From: Aphelenchoides besseyi
Lineage: Eukaryota > Nematoda > Chromadorea > Rhabditida > Aphelenchoididae
Assembly: GCA_024699855.1 (NCBI GenBank)
Contig: JAMPIQ010000001.1
Location: 16,120,001-16,184,000 of the forward strand
Length of the DNA: 64,000 nt
Direction of reading: 5' to 3'
The position numbers and the translations under genes were made by a program. Positions 10,728 through 22,237 of the stretch are shown in pieces. The first letter of the stretch is position 1. Each line of letters begins with the position of its first letter. Below the pieces are notes generated by a model. It ran no database searches, was not told the origin of the DNA, and saw only the letters and a list, made by a program, of their open reading frames with translations.

Positions 10728-13700
10728 TCAAACCATGGTCGCCGTCTTGCCTGCTCGTGACGTCTTGGTTGGTGTTGCATTCGGAGTTTCAATGGTTCCT
10801 CGATTCGGTTGTTGAATTGCCGTTGCACGTGCGTGAATCGAGGCCAAAAGATTTTCCATTCGCGACTCAATTGGTCGATGTTTTAGCCATCCGTCCGTTT
10901 GAGCGTTCTGTTGCAACGGTTGAACACGACCAGACGAGACTGACAAACACAAACGACCTCCGTTGCTTTCGCTTGAAGTTCGTTTGCTCGTTGGAGTTCG
11001 AATCGAATAGCTAGAAAGACATTAGTAATGATCCAGCACTCTTTGATTACTCACCTGAACTCAACGGGAAAGGTGGTTGTGCGTGACATTGAAGTTGGAG
11101 AAATTGATGAGGAAGCACTTGAAATTCCCGATGAAATCGAGTCGCGAAGTTGTGTCTCACGATCTGCAATTTCGTTGTCGCATTTGTGTTGACGTAAAAG
11201 TCGTCGATCCAACGATCCAGTTGAATGGTCCACGGAAACCACACCGTCGGTTAATGCAATTCCACTAGCCAAAAAGTGAGGACCCTTTTGCTGTGTCTCA
11301 TTTAGACGTTGACGCAAAATCACCGATTGCTTTCCATTCAATGGACTTCGATAGGGAGTGAAAGTCGAAGAGTGAGATTTACGCAATTCATTGGCCGTTT
11401 CGTTCATGTGTCGAACGATCTCGTCCAGTTTGTCGGCATTCATTGTTGAACTCAAACTTGATGATCCATCGAATTTCGAGTTGCCAACGAAACGTAGCGG
11501 ACTGCCGATTGCTGAACTTTGACTGCGAATCGATGTTTCGCTTTGTTTATTGACGGTGGGAGGGAAACGTTGTGAACGTGCAACAAAAGCTGAGGAATCG
11601 GATTTTTGGACTGAAAACTGTGTTGCCGGTGGTGATCGTGATTCTTTTGATGGATGTGCACTGGTCACGCTTTTTGATCGTTGAATCGAAAAAGGATCCT
11701 GTAAGTCGAGTTTGATGTCTGATCTTGATCGCCATTTTAAACTCACTTGCATGGTTGGGAAGTTTGATTGTCGATAAGCAGAACGATACGGCACACTTGA
11801 CTTGTATCCAACATTCGTATAACTGAAACACAAAAGTAAAATTGTATTAGAAGCATAAAATTACGTTGCAATTTCCGACGAACTTGTGCTCGGTACTACG
11901 CAACGGGCAACCGCAGAATCTGTCGAAGTAACAGACGTTACAGTCGGACGTCGAGATGGAGTCGTCGGCGGCAGACCAGTGGCACTTGTCGAGGCAACCG
12001 AAGCATGAACCCAATCCAAATTGATTGGTTGGCGTTGTCGATTATCCAAACTGTCCGTTGGATTGGCTTTTGACCTAAATTTTTTGGACTATAAGTGGGT
12101 TAAGAATCGTTGAATAACCTGAACAATCCGTTTATTTTTTCGCTGCTCGTCAGATCGGGAACTGAACCACGTGGTGTTGTTGGGCAAGATTTGGGTACTC
12201 CACGATTTATGAAGTTCGGCCAATTTTCTTAACCTCATCAATGAAATAGACGCGTGTATTTCAGCTTACTCAAACTGTTCAACGAGAATCCGGAACTCGC
12301 TCTGCTTCGGCCCAAACGCGTAAATGCTGACGCTTCGAAGATGCCCGAAGATATGTCCGGTTTTGAGCTGGAGAATCGAAGCTGATGCAAACCACGTTCG
12401 AGACCGCGAAGTCGTTGGGCAGCTGCATGAAAATCTTTTCGCCGTTTCTTTCTCACCGATTTGTTCGTCGTTTTATCGTTGGCCAAACGCTCGGCTGCTT
12501 GAACGATTTTACGATGAAGCTGAATGTCCGCTTGCAATTGCTCAACACGATCAGTCTGAAAGAAAAAGTCGTGTTAATGAGTCAACACTTTTCGACTTAC
12601 TCCCCCAGAACCTTCAATTAGCTTCGAGTCCAAACGGAAAGCAGTACCGACTCGTTTCGTTACCGGTGGTAGTCGTTCGCCAGGAAGCATGGTCATGTAG
12701 ACTTCCTTTGGCATAACTCCAGTGATGTTCTAAAGGACGGAATGATCAGTCGACTAACCAGTCAAACTTACGGCTTCTTCAATACAAATCCCTTTGAGTT
12801 CATTCAACTTCTCAATCAGTTCGTCTTCAATAGACTTGATCTTCACCTTCAATTCTGCATATTTTGCCGTCGTATTTTCATTTTTTTCGAATGTTTCATC
12901 GACGAACTTTGTCGGGAACTTAAGCGAAGTGCCGGAGATCGACGTGACCATACCGTCGCCCTGATCGTTCAAATTTGCAGCACAAGGCATCAAGCTCACG
13001 CTGCTCTGATGCGTCGAAGCGTATGAGTCGAGGGAGCTGCTCGATGGAATCGAAGTGAAATGCGTCGATGACTGAAGAAGCTCTTCGATTTGTGAGGCCA
13101 AATGTTGAGCTGCGTGATCCCAGTTTACGTTCGGTTTCTGAAAAAGAAGTCAGATAGGTAATGAATCAAGCAGCTAAACGAGACCCATCAGCAAGCAGTT
13201 CATCAATTAAAAAAGTAATAAAACAGAAAGTTGATTAGAAGAAAACGAGTCGAAAGATCGCGCCGTTGAGTCGGAAAACTTCAAAAAACCGCAAAAATGA
13301 CAAATCGATTGACCAGCCGAATTTTATGTTCTTTATCGCAGTTAACGCGAAGAACAAGAAGTCGAAAAGAGATCATATGATTTGAAAAGTTTACGAATAA
13401 ACAAACTGAATCACGCCATTGAACGACAATCCTACGGGCCGATGAGTCGACGACCACGAAATCAACTGCCGAACAGATCTTGTTTTGGGACCCTAACTTC
13501 CTCTTGCTCATGAACTGCACCTTCTAAATTAGACGTGCGGCCAAAAACGTTTTCGTCGATCCGCGTCTTCACTTTCAAATCAAACCGCTTAGCGGCGACA
13601 GAAGATTAAGGGAAAACAAAGAGTTGAAACTGTTTGCTCAAGAAATTCGCGGCCATCGATCTGCGCACAAAAAACTGCAAATGAAAAGAAGAGGCCAATT

Positions 13701-16700
13701 AAACTGAGCGATGGAAACAAAGTGGTCGCTAATCAACCAGCTCGGATACAATACTTCACGTTGAAGTTCTCGGAATGATAACTCTCGGGGACACGCATCG
13801 ATGACGATGAACCAACTACTTCGTTTAAGATCGTCGGCTTAAGGTCGTGCGTGGCATTCGATCACGTTTTTAGGGTCGAAATCAACGACGGTAAATGATT
13901 GATTTACGATAAAAGATTGAATTTTCAAGAAGCAGTTTAACGACCATGACCGTCGTTTTGATAAGCGATGACTAAGCGGCGAGGAATCAACAAAAAAGAA
14001 ACACTGCGAATGAGAAGGCAAAAAGATTCGAAGTTTCCGTTGGTTTGTCTATGAAGTCGAGGGTTCTCGTCGTTTTGATTGAACGGCATGAGAAAGTGGA
14101 GAGTCGGATTTCCCCTCGAAATTCATAACAAGAAAAAAATAAGTCGAACGGCGTTGCGCGCGGAGGTCAATTGAGAACGAACGACGCGTGTGAGTCACAG
14201 TCGATTCGAAAACGCCCAACGGAATTTCACCACGCTTTCCACTCCTTTGGGAACGCGGCCGCAAAGCGTTCGAAAATCGCGTCTTCGAACGAATCCGACC
14301 GTCTAGACGCAATGGGCACTTTGATCGACGGCGGCCGTCGAATTGGACGTCGGCTTCTCATTTCCGAGTTCGAATCGACGCACGCGAAATGAGAGCGTGG
14401 ATCAGCGCGACTCAAAGACGAACTGCAAACGCCGACGCGTGAATTCGGTTTGTGGGCCACGGAGAAGCAAAGAAAATGACCGACGGTATTTCGGAAAGAA
14501 TCCGCAATGACGCATCACATGAAGACGAAGCCCCGCGGACGGTTTGTTATGAGAATTGGTTTCCTTTTTTGTCCGAAGCCTACGAAGAAGTTTGCGGGCG
14601 GTCAGTTTGTTTTCGAGTTAGTGACCACCGTGAATGCGGCAAAATTTTGCGGAAATCAACACCGATGATAACCGGGCGGTCAGTTTTCTGATGCGCCGCC
14701 GGACGGTTTTACGATACACGCGTTTACGACGCGCTGTTGGGCTTATCAACGCGAAGACGATAAATTGACGCGGACGAGATCGAAGGCAAATAGGCGTGAG
14801 AGTGAGTCGTCGTACGAAGGTAATGAAAGAAGTGGAGGCGGAAACGAAGTTTCCTTGGAATCAGAGCCGTAAATTCGAAGAGAACCGGAAACCAACAAAA
14901 AATCTTAAACGGCCATAAGCGTCGATGTTTGAATAAGAACCCACGGGGTTCTGGAATCGTATTTTCACTCACAAACAGTCGCTTGTTGTGAGAGTAAACG
15001 TTTGCGCGTACAAAAGTAATTAGCGCGCCGTGTACGCAGCGAAACCCAAAAGCCGCCAAATGTTTGCGTTTTAAGCCGTAGACTAAGTTCGTAGTCGACA
15101 GAATCGAACGTCGCGGTGATGCAGAGCTCTGAAGGAGAACCGATTGTGATGTTATTCGATCATTTGCTGCATTCTATAAGACCCTGCACTTGGAAACCGA
15201 TAGGATTACAGCGGCAAAGATCGTAAGACCTATCGGAAATAAACAAATGCAAGTGGTTGTAAACGTCGAATTTCATTGGAACAAAAAGAACTGACGGATC
15301 AAACCGTCCACTTTGTTTTGCGGCAAAAGTCGAGTATTCCAGGCGGGTCGAGGTCGTAGATCTTAAAGGTCAAAGCGAACAAAATCGAGTTTACAGGACT
15401 CATAACTCGAACAACCGGTCGAACAGTGGAAGGTCGTGACCTATTGCAACTAAGAAAAAACATCTGACGACAGAGCAAAAGAAACAAGTGTGTCGGTCTG
15501 GAACATGAAATGTAACGGCAAGTCAATTTCCCGGGATTATCCAATAACATGTGTTTGATTTTGGAGGCCCACCGACAAATGAATCGGTCGGACGCTAACA
15601 ATTCCCGACTACAGAAGAACTAATTCGGTTCCTAATGCCCAAACGAAGGATCGTTTTCCGCGCTTTTTCATTTAATTTGCATGCGCTGAGAAAACGCAGT
15701 AAAATCCAAATGGTTGCGCACTCGACGAGCTTCCATCTTTTACATGTTTCTACGAGTAAACTGCAATTGGTTTATGCGACGACCGAGGCAAATCGTCGTC
15801 CAATGAAGTCAAATAGATGCGGATATCAAGATCGATTGCGCAACTTTGGGACCAAGAAACTCTCGAGTTGTCATCTCGAACGAACTAATCGATCAATTAA
15901 GATTCACAAGCTACTTGAAAATTGTACGTTCTGCACGAGAATCAAGCGGTTCGTGGAGGAATGTAAATTGGCAGTTTGAAGAATCGAGTGGTTTCAACGG
16001 GAGAGAGTGAAATCGGAGAGGCCCAGAGTTTCAAGTGCAAGGAAATTGGGTCACGTAAGATGTTAAGGTCAATCAAAACAAACTACTCAGCTCTTTCGAG
16101 TTCTAATTTCCATTTGTAATGACTATAATCACGGAGAGGAAGTGCAACTGAACACGACGACTTTCGTCCTGTTTGTTGCACCGATTGGACACTTGAAAAT
16201 CGATGCAAAGGCCTCGGAGAACGTAGTGTTTTGTTTTTCAAGTGGGTTCGACGGAAATCGATCGGGAAGGAAAATTGCAGAACGGCAATCGAAAGAACAA
16301 ACATCATTTGGGTTGTTCAATGACCGTCGTTAAACCCCAACAGTTACAATCGTAAGACCAAATTTTCATCAAAATACGAACCGCAAATCGCCTCTTTCAT
16401 TCGTCTTCTTCAACGTTGAGAAATTGCGCCCATCTGCTTATTCACGTCTTCGAAATGACCAACGGTCATTTATTAGCTCGCGGAAAAGACTGAGCTCAAG
16501 AAGCTCTAATCCATGATTTTGCATCCAAAAACAAAGAAGCATTTACAAGCCTTGAATTTAAATTTTCAGAACATAAATCTGGGCAAAAAGCAGCTGTCTG
16601 TCCAGTTGAACTCATGTTTCAATCCTCCTGCTCTCGATTTCCCGCAATTTCAGTCGGACATTGGAAACTTTTCTCGATCTCATTAATCACAAGTCAAATT

Positions 16701-18552
16701 CGGGAGTTTGACTCGAAACAAAAAACGGTGTGGAAGAAAATTGGCTCAATCCGAACATTTCCGGACTGTCCATTTCGTGGCGCACTTCACAACAACAACG
16801 ACGTTGACTGTTGCGCTCCATTTGACTTCTCCGCGATCGCAACTTCTTCGATGGCACTCAGCAAACGAATTGGAGAAGAAGAAAGAGAGCGAATGGTTGA
16901 AGATGAGTCAAAAACGAAGAAAACTGGTTGAGGTTTTTAACGGTCGATTTTCGTTCGAAATCAGAGAGCATTCGGTTTTGCAGATTCGAAGCCCACCAAC
17001 AAGCAGTCGAGTGGCAGAAAACAGTCCACTTGACATTCGCAATCTGCGGTTATTGGATTTGAATGAACGGGTTTGTTTATTCACGTCCAAGTTCTTGTTG
17101 TTCGACCGGAGGAAAAGGTGTCCACTCCGTCGTTCACACGCGTCCTTGAACCCCGGCAAAATAATTGGCGGGAACACCCGAGCGGCAATTGAGGGAAAAA
17201 GTAATTCCGGTCATGGAACAACAAAACGACGAGAATTGGAAGACTGCTGAGTGGCCGTTGCGACTCGTAAACCCGAAATTTTCGGTTAAACTCACGTTCA
17301 AGATTTGTGATTCCATGAAAAATTTGTGATAGGAAAGTATGTTGTGATAGACCATTTTCGAATGATCTTTCGTTTCGCTGATCAATGTTGTTTTGTTTGA
17401 CGAGCGTGTTGGGCTAAAGAAATCGAATTAGTCGACTCAAAGGCAAATCGTAAAAACTGCCAATCAAATTTACAACTTACAGTGTTTGTAGTCCATTTTC
17501 GTGCTGCTCTCCGCTTCCATATGAACTGAAAAAGCACATACAATCAATCAAACATGTCCATTTCCTACCTTTGTGTTTGTCTTATGGTGACGCTAAAAGT
17601 TTTGTCCTTCCAAAGAATACTGTCGACTTGAGCAAAACGAATAATCTTCTTTGGCTGATAGATGTTCAGTGGGTCGAAGAGAATAATACAACGACTGTTG
17701 ATCGCGATCGTAACTCGATTTCCAGTTGGATCGAAAACACCGTAGAAAGCGCTGCCAATGGTCAACGACGACTCGGCGTGTTTAAGGAACCTAAAACATC
17801 AATTGATTGAGTGGTCAGTGAAGGAACGTACAAGACGATTAGTTTGCCCTGAGACACACCGTGAAGTTGTTTGACCATATCACAGATTTTACTGTGAATT
17901 TCGTCCAAATTAGCGTCGTATTGTCGTAGCAGTTGCATTGGTGGGCGAATTTGTTCGTTGAACACTTCGGCCACTTCTTCCACGTCCAAAAGCAACTGAC
18001 CGTTGCATAGAAGGATCAGTGAAGCGCAACAAACAATGAAATCTTGGTAGTCGAGAAGCAAATAACCCTGAAAACTTAGTTGATTCCTTTCTTTATCTCA
18101 ACTAATTACTTTCATGAACTGCGTTCGAACATCAAAGAAGAAATGAATCAAAGTCACCGGATCGGAAACGTAAGACCAGGAACGTGGAAAGAACCTGAAA
18201 GCTCGAACTACCTGGTCACGAACGATTAGAACTTACCGAATGAATTGAAACAAACGCAGTTCCGACTTGTCGGCTTTGCGTGGAAATGAAATTTGTGTGA
18301 TTCTCTCATTTTGTGGCAACCAAACGATTTCGTTCCTAAACTCGAAAACTTCACAAAAGTTTGAGCTTAAACTCACGACTCGTTGATGAACGACAAAGCA
18401 AACCAACGACTCGAACTCTCCGGCAAACCGGACTGCCGATTAGCGAGATTAAGAAGCTCTTTGACCGTATGATTCTTGTTGATCACTACGTCCACGAACT
18501 CGCCATTCAACAATTGGATTTTACAAGCGCGTCCTTCCGTAACAATCGACAT
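10728..18552 (-). CDS. FRMD4: FERM domain protein of the FRMD4 family (FERM plus CUPID), 15 exons
   Basis: Exons 18552-18377, 18335-18237, 18194-18110, 18067-17832, 17790-17569, 17525-17481, 17413-17296, 13137-12772, 12729-12601, 12555-12270, 12227-12119, 12074-11865, 11822-11747, 11698-11055 and 11010-10728 join in phase into 1027 residues, close to human FRMD4A. Residues 1-327 are the FERM domain: the start MSIVTEGRACKIQLL matches the family and the F3 lobe contains YQPKKIIRF. After a phase-0 junction over a 4.2-kb intron comes a coiled-coil and CUPID-like (DUF3338) region at about 420-590, with the signature MLPGERLPP then KRVGTAFRLD. That region is known to bind cytohesin Arf-GEFs and PAR3-type scaffolds at cell junctions. 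The C-terminal 440 residues are Ser-rich and unstructured. The protein is probably a junctional polarity scaffold; the role is inferred from the family. Confidence 0.93.
13138..17295 (-). other. Large seventh intron of the FRMD4 gene (4.2 kb)
   Basis: Donor GTGAGT follows 17296 and the acceptor CTTTTTCAG ends before 13137. All other introns of the gene are 40-70 nt, so this one stands out a hundredfold. It separates the FERM half from the CUPID half. Many open frames occur on both strands but none joins the phase-0 boundaries with family sequence. It may hold an internal promoter for a short CUPID-only isoform or regulatory elements. No repeat or nested gene was recognised. Confidence 0.75.
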
Positions 18553-19661
18553 TCTCGAAACTTAGACCAATGGCATACTGGTTATTCGAACTTCTGAATA
18601 TCGACAGTGACCTTCAATTCTCAATCCAAGTGAATCAACACCGGAAACACTTAAACCGGTGGATCCGAAATCGCGCAAAAGTCAAGTGGAATCTCCGGTT
18701 CTGAATAAGAAATCGCCATTGATGGACGACTGAGCGGCGAAACAATAAAAATCAATCAACGTCGCGAAATTAGTGAGTGTCAAAAGAGGAGCTCTGCTGC
18801 GAAGGTCGAAAGCAAATTGGTCGAATCAAAAGATTTTAAGCAAAGTTTTCGAATTGAAAAACGAAGTATAAGGTCGTTTCTCGACTTCCCGTCACAATTT
18901 TTCGTCTCATCGACTCGGAATCGCACGCGACAGGAACGGCGCTAAGAATTCAAATTTCGCACCAAAAGATGAAAAGCAAAGATTTGATGTTCTTTTGTTA
19001 ATCGCTCACGATTATCTGCCCGTTCGGTAGCATCGTACGAAAAGCTTTTGAAGCAAACGGAAACTAATTTGTTACGCTCAAAAATCACGAGCTATTGAAA
19101 TGTTTTCCTAAGGAAATTCGATCTGAAAATAATAACAATCTCACGCAGCACACCGCGATGAGGGAAATGGACGCTTGGAGAAGCTAAAGAACGCGAACCA
19201 TTGGGTCGACCTTCGAATGGTGACGAGGGCGCGAGTAAAACACGACGGTTCACATCACCGAGTTTACGGCACTTTTCAGTCATATTGTGCCATCGAATTG
19301 ATAGGCTGTGGTTTACATAGAACAAATTACTGAGAAAACGACTCATCTTACGAGAGATATGTTAATTCAAAGATCAAGGCAGGAATTGAAGTCGACCTAA
19401 TGGCCGCAATTTGCCGGATATTTGGCAGTGGACAACAAACAAAAAGGTACCGTTGAGTCAGTGCACGCACTAGGTACCCCACTTTTTTGCTGCGACCGCA
19501 CACAGGCTTTTGCTGAACAAACTCGTTTGCCTTTCCGCTCTTCCTCGCATTTCGGCATTCGAACGCCCAACCCGTCGATATTCAAATTTGTCGATTCGCG
19601 CTTCGACTATTTGTCATCATTGAACGATTTATGGTGTTTATTGGTTTCTCGAAGTAAACAA
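18553..19661. other. Intergenic, upstream of FRMD4 and downstream of the chemoreceptor
   Basis: No supportable exon. TTTATT at 19637-19642 reads AATAAA on the minus strand, 20 nt past the chemoreceptor stop, and is its likely poly(A) signal. The part next to 18552 must hold the FRMD4 promoter. A TTCAG acceptor-like motif lies about 40 nt before the FRMD4 start codon. Confidence 0.5.
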
Positions 19662-20820
19662 TCAAGTGGAGGACGTAAACACAGTGATTGTTGACGAATC
19701 AGTAGAACTAAAGAACTTCGAATAGATACTAGAGAGATGACGTCTATATGGCGCAATAACTAACAAGTTAGTGATTGAATTCAACGCCGGAGCCCAAGTC
19801 ATCAAAACGATCGTCCATTCGCTCAACTCGTAGTTGATTTTTGCCATTTGTAAGAAAGTGACAACAATAACCGGAAGCATCAATGTAATTATCGGAATCA
19901 TGGCTTGAGCGATCAGGATTCGCGTGAAAGTTGCTTGCAAGTTTTTCACTTTTTTGCTCAACATCAATGACTGGCGTTTCATGAGTCGAAAGGATGCGAC
20001 AAGAATGACAACGGTCAGAAGAAAACTCGAGTATATGATCACTTTGCGATAGACGACCCCGAGAGACGAATATCGATTAGTCTGAAAATTAAAATGACCG
20101 GCAGATTACTACGCAAAAGCTCACCTTTAAACTGCTCACGAGAAGAGTGGATGGCAGTGGAGTTTCAGTGTACCAGAACTTTGCAGCATCAACAACCACT
20201 TGCTCGGCCGCACAATAGTCTAAAACCGTCAATATCGAACTGAAGATGATTGGAATTATGGCAACGGTAAAAGAACTCAAAAGATGTTTTGTTGTCAATG
20301 GCACTTTTCTGCAATTGGCCCAACGTTCTTGTTCTTTTTTTTGTAATTGAACTCACGTTTTGATATGTTGATGTCGATATAGAGCTATGATCGGTAGTAT
20401 AACACAATCGAGAAGTGGTGGTGCGTAGTTCAAAACCATACAATAACATTGAACACTGGAGTCTAATAAGATTGCAGGTCCAGTGAAGACGTGAATATAA
20501 TAAGCAGCTGTTATTTTCGTACGCTGAAAATAATCAATAACCTTTCGTGTTTGTTTTAAACTTACTGCTTGGAGAAAAAAAAACGATGCGATGTAATAGA
20601 AATCAATGATGACGGTCAAAAGCAAAAGTTTTGAATAAGCTTGTAGAGTGTGCGATTTTCTTAAGATCATAAACAACAGCAAAGCAGTCGAAATCGATCC
20701 AACAACAAAAGCCGCCGCATTGTTCAGTCGATGAAATATTCCAAAAGAAGTTTGATCGAAACTCTGATCGGTTAGATTAGCATAAATGTATCGATCGTAG
20801 AGAGTCTGATGGTCGTTCAT
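19662..20820 (-). CDS. Nematode-type seven-transmembrane chemoreceptor (Srd/Str-like), 4 exons
   Basis: Exons 20820-20566, 20523-20357, 20308-20125 and 20081-19662 give 341 residues, the usual size of these receptors. About seven hydrophobic segments can be placed. The family pattern is visible: a first membrane helix followed by a polar turn and YSKLLLL, a cytoplasmic loop with KKVKNLQATF before helix 6 with AQAMIPII, and a last helix ending NSITNLLVIAPYRR, where Srd and Str receptors have NPxxx...PYRR. Such receptors sit in ciliated sensory neurons and couple to G proteins; the ligand is unknown. The start at 20820 is the first ATG; an upstream in-frame TTG is not needed. This gene is the best single argument for a nematode. 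It could belong to a neighbouring family such as Srh or Sri. Confidence 0.82.
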
Positions 20821-21739
20821 GGTCAAGGGGTTATGTTGCCCTTTTAGTGCGAACTTACAGTCAAATTACTTAATTAGCAGTCTTTTGTTTTTGTAGTTGC
20901 AATTATATTTTGGAAAGAAAGTGTCAAACTTTGCTTGAATGTTGTTTGACGAGTTCTCGGAACAAATTCGGTTCTTAATTTGTCATTTTAGAGCTTCTTG
21001 GTACAACAAAATAAACCAGACAATCTTTAAATGAGTTTTTATTTCTCAATTAAACGGCGCAATTCTTTACCACTATAAAGGTTGTTATAGCCTTTGCTTG
21101 AAGGTATCGAACGTGAATTCAAATTGCTGTCAACCAACTCAAAAGAATCATGTCACCAACAAACTAATAGCCGGAAAACGTTGATCCATATGCTCAGTAG
21201 CTTTAGAAATGTTCGATGACACTAACAATGCATTTGTCCTTAGCAATCTAATAAATATAATTCGAAATTCAGACTCGTTTCTAATTTACATGGGAATCTA
21301 TTACAGTTTGTGTCCTTTCAGACAGGTTTTGCATTTCCGCGGTGAAGAATTGTCCGATGATTCGAAAAAATTGCAATCAGCTGCATAATACAACGGTGGT
21401 AAGAAACACCGTCGGGTATTTTTTCGGTTTCTTGACAGTCACTGATCCCCACGTTCAAATTTACAATCCAAATTGCTAGTGTTTTGTAACTCGACCGATG
21501 TTTTGATTGACCCGACGGTTGCCGCCATAACCCGCGGCAACAATGCCACCAATCAGCAGTCATTCCTTCGGCGCGTTTTGGGTGGCGAACGCCAATTTGA
21601 CATTCAAACGGAAATACCTCGAGGTCCCAATCAGTGTGATTAGATGAGTTGAGGCGTGTCAACTGGCAGCTCCGAAGCTGCATATAAACCACAGCCAACA
21701 ATCAACAGCAAGTCGTTTCATAGTCCAACCAAAATCAAC
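20821..21739. promoter_or_regulatory. Divergent intergenic with TATA box for the bHLH gene
   Basis: The 919 bp separate the chemoreceptor (-) and bHLH (+) start codons. TATAAA at 21683-21688, 52-57 nt before the bHLH ATG, is a plausible TATA box. A 127-codon open frame on the minus strand at 21318-21701 overlaps this promoter; it has no family match and is not called. Confidence 0.45.
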
Positions 21740-22237
21740 ATGTCCAAGCGTCAACACGAGTCCAGCGCTTCGAACGAGGAACCGTCACTTACAAAGGTAA
21801 AAAACTTTTTTTGTTTTTATTAAATCTTTTTTAGATGCGCAAAACCGAACGGGAAGTGATTCGCCGCCAAAGACTGCAAACGGAGTACCAAAAGCTACAA
21901 AATGTCGTCGAGCAAATTGAGCCTCACTTGGAAGTCCAAATACAACAGGCAGACATTCTGGAACAAGCGCGGAAGCTGATCAACAAGTTTCAAAAAAAAC
22001 TCGAGCTGAAAGCGAAGCTCCTTATGGTGGAGACACAGAGTAAGTTCAACCAATTTATTGATCTTATTTTTATTTTTAGAAGCCTAGACTTTCAACGATG
22101 GACTACAAGTGTTCTCAACTGAAATATTACTCGCACAAATCGCCGCATGCACCATGATCCAGCAACAACAACCGCCTCCGCAACAGTCCCAATATAGCGA
22201 CTTCGACGAAAGCAACCAACCATCTAGCAGCAACTAA
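21740..22237 (+). CDS. Small bHLH transcription factor, 3 exons, 3' end ambiguous
   Basis: Exons 21740-21796 and 21835-22039 encode an acidic 19-residue leader and then a bHLH domain. The basic region has E26, R29, R30 and R32 (ExxRRxR, the E-box contact pattern), helix 1 is TEYQKLQNVV, and helix 2 begins QQADILEQA, which recalls Hes-type proteins (ADILE). No proline in the basic region and no Orange domain, so the subfamily is open. The canonical splice GTAAGT(22040) to TTTTTAG(22079) leads to K-A-TAG at 22085-22087, an 89-residue protein. The same frame then runs 50 more codons to TAA 22235-22237, with a Q/P-rich tail that looks coding. Either a weak acceptor at 22109 (CTACAAG) restores the frame, or the TAG is read through, or the tail is chance. 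AATAAA is at 22277-22282. Confidence 0.78.

Noticed and set aside
21318..21701. 127-codon minus-strand frame upstream of the bHLH gene
   Set aside because: It covers the TATA box and promoter of that gene; no homology or splice partner.
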